Of a stretch of 64,000 nucleotides of DNA, positions 57,306 through 64,000 are shown in pieces. The position numbers and the translations under genes were made by a program. Numbering within the stretch: position 1 is the first letter of the stretch; each line of letters starts with the position of its first letter. Below the pieces are notes generated by a model, which was not told where the DNA came from, did no database searches, and worked only from the letters and a program-made list of their open reading frames with translations. The stretch spans positions 62,001 through 126,000 of the forward strand of contig NZ_FNGF01000001.1 of NCBI RefSeq assembly GCF_900102815.1, written 5' to 3'. The stretch is from Glycomyces sambucus (lineage in GTDB: Bacteria; Actinomycetota; Actinomycetes; Mycobacteriales; Micromonosporaceae).

Positions 57306-59042
57306 CTAGGACTTCATCTTCGCAGCCTCGGCGAGCAGCTCTTCGGCGTGGGCCACGCCCAGGTGGGAGTCGGGCATGCCGGCGAGCATGCGAGCGAGCT
57401 CACGCGCCCGGGCCGCGTCGTCGACCACGCGGACGCCGGAGACGGTGACCGCCCCGGACGTGTCCTTCGAGACGACCAGGTGGCGGTCGGCGAAGGCCGC
57501 GACCTGCGGCAGGTGGGTGACGACCAGCACCTGGTGGCGGCGGGCGAGCTTGGCGAGGCAGCGGCCGATCTCGATCGCCGCGCCGCCGCCGACGCCGGCG
57601 TCGACCTCGTCGAAGACCAGGACCGGCGGGCCGCCGATCTCGGCGAAGACCACTTCGATGGCGAGCATCACACGCGAGAGCTCGCCGCCGGACGCGCCCT
57701 TGTGCAGGGCGGCCGGGACCGAGCCCGGGTGCGGGCGCAGGAGCAGCTCGACCTCGTCGGCGCCGTCCTCGGACGCGCCCGAGAGGGACTCCTCGATGGC
57801 GAGGTCGACGCTGCCGCGCCCGGCCGGGCGCGGCTCGACCGCGGCAACGACCTCGGCGTGCGGCATGGCCAGGCCCTTGAGCTCGGTCGAGACCGAGTCC
57901 GAGAAGCGCGCGGCGGCGGCGCGGCGCGAGGCGCGGAGCTGGGCGGCGAGGTCGGCGGCGCGGGCGGTGAGCTCGGTGTGCTGGGACTCGAGTTCGGCGA
58001 CGCGCTCGTCCGAGACGTCGAGCTCGCCGAGCCGCTTGGTCGCGTTGTCGGCCCACGCGAGCACGCCGGGCAGGTCCTCGGCGTACTTGCGGTACAGGGT
58101 CTTCAGGGCGGCCTGGCGCTGGTAGATCTCCTCCAGGCGCCGCGGGTCCGCGGAGAGGTCGTCGAGGTAGGACGAGAGGTCCACCGCGGCCTCGGCCAGG
58201 AGCGCCCCGGCCTCGGCCAGGCGCTCGGCGAACTCGGCGAGCTTGGGGTCGGAGTGCGCGTCGTGCTCCAGGGCGCGCGCGGCGGCGCCGACGGTGTCGG
58301 TGGCACCGCCCTCGCCGGTGGCGGGGTCGCCGGTGATCGCGCCGTGCGCGGTGGCGGCGGCCAGGCGCAGGGCCTCGGCGTTCTCCAGGCGCAGGGCCTC
58401 CTCGGCGAGTTCGGCCTCCTCGCCCTCCTGCGGGTCGACGGCGGTGATCTCGTCGAGTCCCAGGCGCAGCAGGTCGGCCTCGCGGGCCATCTCGCGGGCG
58501 CTGGTGCGCAGGCGCGACAGCTCGGCCGCGCAGGCGCCGAGCTCGTGGAAGACGGCGCGGTAGGCGTCGAGGACCTTGCCGTGGTCGGCCCCGGCGAAGC
58601 GGTCGAGCGCGGCGCGCTGCTCGGCGGGCTGGAGCAGCCGCATCTGGTCGGACTGGCCGTGGACCGAGATGGCGAGTTCGCCGAGTTCGGCGAGGACGCC
58701 GACGGGCGCCGAGCGGCCGCCGACCCAGGCTTTCGAGCGGCCCTCCGAGGAGACCGAGCGGGCCAGGAGCAGCTCGCCGTCCTCCAGGTCGGCACCGGCC
58801 TCGATGGCGCGCTCACGGAGTTCGAGCGCGGCCTCGGCCACGGCGAAGCGGCCCTCCACAAGGGCCCGTTCGGCACCGAGGGGGGCACGGGAGGCACGAC
58901 CGCCGAACAGCAGACCCAGACCGGCGACGACCATGGTCTTGCCCGCGCCGGTCTCGCCGGTGATGCAGGTCAGGCCGGGATCGAGCGGCAGGGTGGCGTC
59001 AGCGATCACGCCCAGGTTCTGGATGCGAAGCTCCTCCAACAC
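57306..59042 (-). CDS. recN: DNA repair protein RecN
   Basis: The 578-residue SMC-like ATPase acts in double-strand break repair. Walker A GETGAGKT lies at residues 29-36, with the RecN N-terminal MLEELRIQNLGVIADATLPL. The signature FAGADHGKVLDAYRA and two coiled-coil arms fill the middle. ABC signature KGASGGELSRVMLAIEVVF, Walker B VLVFDEVDAGVGGGAAIEIG and the switch His (VTHLPQVAAFADRH) are all present. GTG 59042. ACAGT-N5-ACTGT just upstream is a weak inverted repeat, not the LexA consensus. Confidence 0.97.
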   Translation of the reverse strand: MLEELRIQNLGVIADATLPLDPGLTCITGETGAGKTMVVAGLGLLFGGRASRAPLGAERALVEGRFAVAEAALELRERAIEAGADLEDGELLLARSVSSEGRSKAWVGGRSAPVGVLAELGELAISVHGQSDQMRLLQPAEQRAALDRFAGADHGKVLDAYRAVFHELGACAAELSRLRTSAREMAREADLLRLGLDEITAVDPQEGEEAELAEEALRLENAEALRLAAATAHGAITGDPATGEGGATDTVGAAARALEHDAHSDPKLAEFAERLAEAGALLAEAAVDLSSYLDDLSADPRRLEEIYQRQAALKTLYRKYAEDLPGVLAWADNATKRLGELDVSDERVAELESQHTELTARAADLAAQLRASRRAAAARFSDSVSTELKGLAMPHAEVVAAVEPRPAGRGSVDLAIEESLSGASEDGADEVELLLRPHPGSVPAALHKGASGGELSRVMLAIEVVFAEIGGPPVLVFDEVDAGVGGGAAIEIGRCLAKLARRHQVLVVTHLPQVAAFADRHLVVSKDTSGAVTVSGVRVVDDAARARELARMLAGMPDSHLGVAHAEELLAEAAKMKS

Positions 59043-59101
59043 AGTTCAAGACTGTACTCGCACGCACCGACATCGGGCGGCTGAGTGCTCCGGAGTGCGA
59101 G

Positions 59102-60001
59102 CTAGATTCGGCCGTGGCGCCAACCGTCAACGGGGAGAGAGAGTTTCGAGACCAGGCGGGAGGCGAAGGGGCGGCCGGACATGCGGACCAGGCGCACCGG
59201 GCGCGCGGAGCGGCGGATGGTGACGGTGGATCCGGCGGTGAGCCGGGTGAGCTCCTTGCCGTCGGCGATGAGCGCGCCCTCGGTGCCCACCGACTCCACG
59301 CCGATGCGGATCTCCGAGGAGGAGTGGACGACCATGGGCTTGGCGAACAGCGCGTGCGCGTTCATGGGCACGACCACCAGGGCGTCCACATCGGGCCAGA
59401 CCACGGGGCCGCCGGCCGACATCGCGTGCGCGGTGGAGCCGGTCGGGGAGGCGACGGCGACGCCGTCGCAGCCGTAGCGGGAGATGCGGGTGCCGTCGAT
59501 CTCGATGAACAGTTCGAGCATCCGGGCGGGCTCGGCCTTCTCCACGGCGATGTCGTTGAACGCCCAGGAGGCGTGCTGCTCGCCGTCGGTGCCGGTGGCC
59601 TCCACGGTGAGCGCGGTGCGCTCCTCGACGCTGTAGTCACCCTCCAGCAGCCGCGAGACCACGGTCTCGAGTTCGCCGGTCTCGGCCTCGGCGAGGAAGC
59701 CGACCTTGCCGAAGTTGACGCCCAGCAGCGGCACGTCGGCCTTCACGGCGAGCTTGGCCGCGCGCAGGACGGTGCCGTCGCCGCCGAGGGCGAGCACGAG
59801 GTCGGCGGTGTCCGAGGTCTCCTCGTCGACGACGAGGAGGGCTTCGGGGCGGCTGAGGACGCGCATCTCGCCGGTGATGATGCGGACCGCGACGTCGGCG
59901 GAGCGGAGTGCGGCGGCGAGCTTCTCGGCGAGTTCGGCGACGTCCTCGCGGAGCGGGTGCGTCACGACCAAGACGCGGCCGGGCTTCTGCTGCGACCCCA
60001 C
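59102..60001 (-). CDS. nadK: NAD kinase
   Basis: The 299-residue enzyme phosphorylates NAD to NADP. GGDG at residues 73-76 in ALGGDGTVLRAAKLAV is the ATP/polyphosphate motif. LGVNFGKVGFLAEAE, then SWAFNDIAVEKAEPARMLEL and GCDGVAVASPTGSTAHAMSA with GGP complete the family signatures. GTG 60001 is chosen since GAAGGAG precedes it by five bases. In the recN-nadK-tlyA order it matches Rv1694-Rv1696. Confidence 0.96.
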   Translation of the reverse strand: MGSQQKPGRVLVVTHPLREDVAELAEKLAAALRSADVAVRIITGEMRVLSRPEALLVVDEETSDTADLVLALGGDGTVLRAAKLAVKADVPLLGVNFGKVGFLAEAETGELETVVSRLLEGDYSVEERTALTVEATGTDGEQHASWAFNDIAVEKAEPARMLELFIEIDGTRISRYGCDGVAVASPTGSTAHAMSAGGPVVWPDVDALVVVPMNAHALFAKPMVVHSSSEIRIGVESVGTEGALIADGKELTRLTAGSTVTIRRSARPVRLVRMSGRPFASRLVSKLSLPVDGWRHGRI

Positions 60002-60177
60002 TCGCGCTCCTTCACAGACGGTTACAGGGCCTCGAACTGTACACCGCGCGCGATGGGGCGCGGTATCGGTGAGCATACCGAAGAGAACGTTTTCCGATCA
60101 CGGTTCGGGCACTTCGCGCGGGGAGCGGTCCCCGGGCGTGCGGTCGGCTTGGGACGCAAGGCGTTCCCGCGGCGGGG

Positions 60178-60975
<798 letters not shown>

Positions 60976-61043
60976 GGCGCGGTCGCAGGCTTTCTAGTGA
61001 GTCGCCGCCCGGCCCGCTGGCGCGGCCGGGCGGTCGGGTGGCG

Positions 61044-61244
61044 TCAGGCGTCGTCGACGTTGCTGAGGATCTCCGAGAGGCGCTGCTGGACGCCCTCGAA
61101 GACGGCCACGTGCTCGGTGACGGGCAGGTCCGGGAGCGCTTCGAGGCGCCCGAGGGCGGCCTCGACCTCGGCTTCGACGTCGTCGGTGTCGGCGTGCGCG
61201 TGCAGCCGGGCCGCGACGGCCCCCGGATTCGGTGCGTCGGTCAT
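61044..61244 (-). CDS. small conserved-locus hypothetical protein (66 aa)
   Basis: The product runs MTDAPNPGAVAARLHAHADT, then DDVEAEVEAALGRLEALPDL, VTEHVAVFEGVQQRLSEILS and a short acidic end. It is helical and acidic, with no Cys. ATG 61244 overlaps the stop of the upstream gene by four bases. Proteins of this size, with an E-H-V-x-x-(F/Y)-E-x-V-x-x-x-L ending, are usual just upstream of tlyA in actinobacteria. Function unknown. Confidence 0.75.
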   Translation of the reverse strand: MTDAPNPGAVAARLHAHADTDDVEAEVEAALGRLEALPDLPVTEHVAVFEGVQQRLSEILSNVDDA

Positions 61245-61882
61245 GCGTCCCTTTCGTCGTCGCTGCGGTGCGGCGGGGCGGCGTCGGGGTTCGCGGGGGC
61301 GTCGGTGGAGGCGGGAGCGGGTGCCTCGGCGGGGGCCGGGGGCTCGGTGGGCTCCGCGGCATCGGCGGGCTCGGTGTCGCTCGCGGTCTCGGCATGCGCC
61401 GGGGCCTCGGTCTCGGGCCCGGCCTGCACCGGGGCTTCGGCCTGCCGCGAGGACTCGGCCTCGGCGGGCTTCGGAGCCTCGGCCTCCGGCGCGGTCGCCG
61501 CGCGCTGCGGGGCCTCGGTCTCGTGCGGCGGGTCGGCGAGCTTCGCCGCGGTGGCGGCGGCCTCGGCCTCGGCGAGACGGACGCGCAGTTCGCGGATCTG
61601 CCCCTCGGAGTGCTCCAGGCGCAGGTTGAGGTCGTCGAGGTCGGCCTGGGTGGCCACGCCCATGCGGGTGAGGCCGGCGTCGAGCTCGGCGCGGATGAGG
61701 CGGGCGACGTCGTGCGCGGTGCGGCCGCCGTGCTCGCGGAGCCGCTGGGCCCCGGAGCGGGCGTTCTCGGAGCCGGAGCGCAGGTCCTCGCGGACCTTGC
61801 CGGCGAACTCGCGGGCGCGGCGGGCGGGCTCGCCGGCCATGCCGAGCACGGTGTCGAAGTAGGCGCGGGCGCTGTCTGCCAT
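61241..61882 (-). CDS. phasin-like/coiled-coil protein with long Ala/Glu/Pro tail
   Basis: The 213-residue product starts at ATG 61882: MADSARAYFDTVLGMAGEPA, RRAREFAGKVREDLRSGSEN. Up to residue 115 it is helical, with a leucine-rich coiled coil (LDDLNLRLEHSEGQIRELRV). The remaining 100 residues are low-complexity Ala/Glu/Pro (TEAPQRAATAPEAEAPKPAE). No enzyme motif. It is translationally coupled to the small gene before tlyA. A scaffold role is possible. Confidence 0.75.
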   Translation of the reverse strand: MADSARAYFDTVLGMAGEPARRAREFAGKVREDLRSGSENARSGAQRLREHGGRTAHDVARLIRAELDAGLTRMGVATQADLDDLNLRLEHSEGQIRELRVRLAEAEAAATAAKLADPPHETEAPQRAATAPEAEAPKPAEAESSRQAEAPVQAGPETEAPAHAETASDTEPADAAEPTEPPAPAEAPAPASTDAPANPDAAPPHRSDDERDA

Positions 61883-62048
61883 GCGGTCCCACTCCTTTCG
61901 GGTCTGCCAGGTTCCCGGGACGGGGTCATGTCCCTTCAACGGTACTGCCAAGCTACCTGTGACCGGTCGCGACCGACGTGCCGTACTGGTCGGTAACATT
62001 CTGGTGGGCGCACTGCCGCGCCCGCGCCGAACGAAACAGGAGGGCCCC

Positions 62049-62387
62049 ATGGCCACCATCGACGAATGCCGGACCGCCCTGGAGCAGTTCGCGGCGAACC
62101 TCGCTTCGAACCCGAAGACCGTCAAGAAGCTCACCGGCTTCGAGCGCGGCCTCGCCGCCGACATCAAGGACCTCGACGCGTCGTTCAACGGCCGCTTCGA
62201 GGGGGGCAAGCTGGTCGGCATCACCGACGGCGACAACCCGGACGCCGAGATCCGCATGATCGTCGGCTCCGACGACCTGCTCAAGCTGGTCGCGGGCGAG
62301 CTCGACTTCATGAAGGCGTTCACCGGCGGCCAGGTGAAGATCAAGGCCCCCATGATGGACCTGATGAAGCTCCGCCAGGTGCTCTAG
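62049..62387 (+). CDS. SCP2-like (sterol-carrier-protein fold) protein
   Basis: The 112-residue product starts at ATG 62049, with AGGAGGGCCCC upstream. LASNPKTVKKLTGFERGLAA, IKDLDASFNGRFEGGKLVGI, AEIRMIVGSDDLLKLVAGEL, then MKAFTGGQVKIKAPMMDLMK and L-R. Strand order and the F-x-(G/T)-G-x-(V/I)-K-(I/V)-K-x motif are those of small stand-alone SCP2 domains, which hold hydrophobic ligands. A second copy follows at 62595. Confidence 0.8.
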   Translation: MATIDECRTALEQFAANLASNPKTVKKLTGFERGLAADIKDLDASFNGRFEGGKLVGITDGDNPDAEIRMIVGSDDLLKLVAGELDFMKAFTGGQVKIKAPMMDLMKLRQVL

Positions 62388-62594
62388 GGCCGCTTGGGCC
62401 TCCGGGAGGAGGACCGCCCTGCGGCGTAGGGTGCGCGGGCGCGGGCCGTGAGGCCCGTCCCGCCCCCTGCGGCCCGCGGACGGTCAAATGCGTCCCGGTC
62501 GGACGCAACAGCATTCAGGCCACGTTGTAATCTCTGCGCAGCCGACCTCGCAGCCGAGCGGGTCGAGCTTCGTATGCACTACCGGGAGGACCGC

Positions 62595-62942
62595 ATGGCC
62601 ACTGTTGACGAAGTCCGCAACGTGTTGGAGAAGCTGGCGGGCAAGGTCGCCAGGAAATCCGACGAGCTCAACCTGGAAGACGACTTCGAACGCACGCTGG
62701 CCGTCGAAGTCACCGACCTGGGCCAGTCGTTCAGCGCGAAGCTGGCCGGCGGCAAGCTGACCGACCTGCTCGACGGCGACGCCCCCGACGCCGAGGTCCG
62801 CATCATCATCGGCTCTGACGACCTGATCGCCCTGTCCAAGAAGGAACTCAAGCCCGCCAAGGCGTTCCTGACCGGCAAGATCAAGGTCAAGGCGTCCGTG
62901 AAGGACCTCGCGAAGCTGCGCAAGGCCCTCAAGGTCGACTAG
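62595..62942 (+). CDS. SCP2-like protein, paralogue of the preceding gene
   Basis: The 115-residue product starts at ATG 62595 after GGGAGGA. MATVDEVRNVLEKLAGKVAR, LAVEVTDLGQSFSAKLAGGK, VRIIIGSDDLIALSKKELKP and AKAFLTGKIKVKASVKDLAK follow the preceding protein nearly block for block (DLG/DLD-x-SF, R-x-I-(I/V)-GSDDL, AFLTGKIKVK). A tandem duplication of an SCP2 domain gene. Its own terminator follows. Confidence 0.8.
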   Translation: MATVDEVRNVLEKLAGKVARKSDELNLEDDFERTLAVEVTDLGQSFSAKLAGGKLTDLLDGDAPDAEVRIIIGSDDLIALSKKELKPAKAFLTGKIKVKASVKDLAKLRKALKVD

Positions 62943-62976
62943 TGCCGCCGGGGCCGCGAGGCCCCGAGAGACGACG

Positions 62977-63005
62977 AAGCCCGGACCGCGGCAGTCCGGG
63001 CTTTT
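62977..63005 (+). terminator. intrinsic terminator after the SCP2 pair
   Basis: AAGCCCGGAC (62977-62986) pairs with GTCCGGGCTT (62994-63003), seven-base loop, followed by TT on the plus strand. The A-rich start also allows use from the minus strand. Confidence 0.85.
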
Positions 63006-63023
63006 CGCTTGCGTCCGAACGGG

Positions 63024-64000
63024 TCAGGCCAGCAGCTTCTCGGCCGCCCCGCCGACCGCGACGGGCGCGCTGGTCGGGTCGTAGCCGGTCATGTCGGCCG
63101 CGGCCCAGCTCAGCTCGCACAGGGCCCGCCAGGCGTCCAGCTCCTCGCCGGCGCCGCTGAGGCGGATCTCCCCGCCGTCCAGGACGGCGGTCCAGCCGCC
63201 GCACTCGATGCGGTCTACCTCGTCGTTCCAGTCCGGTTCGGGGTGCGGCTCGGTCAGGGCCGCGAGGCTCCAGCCGAGGTACGTCGGCCGCTCCTCCGGC
63301 GCCAGGCGCAGCGCCAGGCGCGGCGAGACCACCCCGGTGAACACCAGGAGCGAGTCGAGGCCGGCCCGGTTCGCGCCCGCGATGTCGGAGTCGGGGCGGT
63401 CGCCGACCATGACGGCCCTGGCGCCCGGCTTGCGCGCCATGGCGAGCCGGTAGATCGGCTGCTCGGGCTTGCCGGCGACGAAGTCGGGGCCGCGCCCGAG
63501 CGCCGTGGCGACCGCGCCGACGAGCGCGCCCATGCCGGGCAGCGGACCGTCCGGAGTGGGCAGTGTCGCGTCGAGGTTCGCCGCGGCCCAGAACGCGCCG
63601 CCGCGCACCGCGATCGTGGTGTCCGCGAGCGAGCGCCACGTGGTCTGCGGCGTGTACCCGAAGGCGACCGCGCCGGCGGCCTTCGGGTCCTCGACCGGTA
63701 CGAGCCCCGCATCGGTCACCGCGGCGCGCAGCGCCTCGGAGCCGGTCACGAGGACCTTGCCGCCCTTGCCGATCCGTTCGAGGATGCCCGAGGCCACCAC
63801 CTGCGCCGAGGTGAGGACCTGCTCGGGCTCGGCGGGGATGTCCATGCCGCGCAGGGACTCGGCCACCGTCTCGGGACTGCGGGACGCGTTGTTCGTGACG
63901 AACACCGGGTCGCAGTGGAGCCCCGGAAGGGCCGCGAGGGTCGCGGCCGCTTCCGGGATCGGCTCGTGCAGCAGGTACACGACCCCGTCGAGGTCGAGCA
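63024..64000 (-). CDS. HAD-superfamily phosphatase (NagD/phosphoglycolate type), 5' end outside
   Basis: The frame is open to the right edge, where the minus strand reads LDLDGVVYLLHEPIPEAAAT, the D-x-D-G-V motif I. Motif II is DPVFVTNNASRSPETVAESL (Thr-Asn-Asn). VAGKPEQPIYRLAM supplies the motif III Lys. AVMVGDRPDSDIAGANRAGL is motif IV (G-D-x-x-x-x-D). At least 325 residues are visible, with about 80 extra C-terminal residues not needed for catalysis. This HAD gene commonly neighbours tlyA in actinobacteria. Substrate unknown. Confidence 0.88.
   Translation of the reverse strand, partial: LDLDGVVYLLHEPIPEAAATLAALPGLHCDPVFVTNNASRSPETVAESLRGMDIPAEPEQVLTSAQVVASGILERIGKGGKVLVTGSEALRAAVTDAGLVPVEDPKAAGAVAFGYTPQTTWRSLADTTIAVRGGAFWAAANLDATLPTPDGPLPGMGALVGAVATALGRGPDFVAGKPEQPIYRLAMARKPGARAVMVGDRPDSDIAGANRAGLDSLLVFTGVVSPRLALRLAPEERPTYLGWSLAALTEPHPEPDWNDEVDRIECGGWTAVLDGGEIRLSGAGEELDAWRALCELSWAAADMTGYDPTSAPVAVGGAAEKLLA

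Noticed and set aside
59041-59055. LexA/SOS box before recN
   Set aside because: ACAGT-N5-ACTGT is an inverted repeat but does not match the actinobacterial GAAC-N4-GTTC SOS consensus.
56046-59084. A 1012-residue plus-strand frame opposite steA and recN
   Set aside because: Antisense artefact of high GC content; the minus strand encodes all RecN and SteA motifs.

Overview
The window is high-GC actinobacterial chromosome. The evidence is the codon bias, many GTG/TTG starts, an intact Lsr2 gene, and a block in the order der-cmk-rluB-scpB-scpA-parA-ald-nudix-pyrG-(envelope genes)-steB-steA-recN-nadK-tlyA. That order matches the Rv1694-Rv1713 neighbourhood of mycobacteria and the equivalent locus in Glycomyces/Micromonosporaceae-type genomes. 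The genus is inference; a Glycomyces-like organism fits best.

Left part (about 1-36.4 kb) is accessory and eroded. It holds a truncated protein at the left edge, two small membrane proteins, a GNAT, a LigD scrap and an operon of an ArsR-VOC fusion regulator, an SRPBCC protein and an MFS exporter. Next come a TPR protein and an apparent rearrangement scar, where a secreted-protein fragment and the N-terminus of a SARP regulator meet head-on at about 9218. The SARP-type TPR C-terminus lies on the other strand at 11.1 kb. Two secreted low-complexity proteins follow (12.5-14.9 kb), the second built of three Gly/Ser/Asp/Asn/Ala-rich modules. After these are phage/mobile-element-type Cys-rich small proteins, Lsr2, a frameshifted methyltransferase, a crystallin-like secreted protein and an N-terminally truncated tyrosine recombinase.

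The 25-36 kb stretch carries regulator/effector pairs with readable operators: TetR with an FAD monooxygenase, ArsR with a CDF transporter, and TetR with an MFS exporter. It also holds degenerate thioredoxin and MarR genes. A two-gene module pairs a Schlafen/AlbA_2-domain protein with an AbiTii-domain membrane protein, beside a 3' tRNA-Met fragment. This is the best candidate for an undescribed defence module. A 3' tRNA-Pro(TGG) fragment, an Lsr2 C-terminal relic and a short duplicated flank mark old integration events up to the intact tRNA-Pro(GGG) at 36.9 kb.

Right part (37-64 kb) is core chromosome, nearly all on the minus strand with 1-17 nt overlaps. It covers ribosome/RNA maturation (der, rluB, tlyA), nucleotide and cofactor supply (cmk, pyrG, nadK, nudix), chromosome segregation and repair (scpAB, parA, recN) and alanine metabolism (ald). 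It also covers envelope assembly and division (murJ, a MraY/WecA-like protein, a GT4 glycosyltransferase, a phosphatase-fold membrane protein, steA/steB). A TetR/MFS pair is inserted between the nudix gene and pyrG. The window closes with tandem SCP2-like genes and a HAD phosphatase cut by the right edge.
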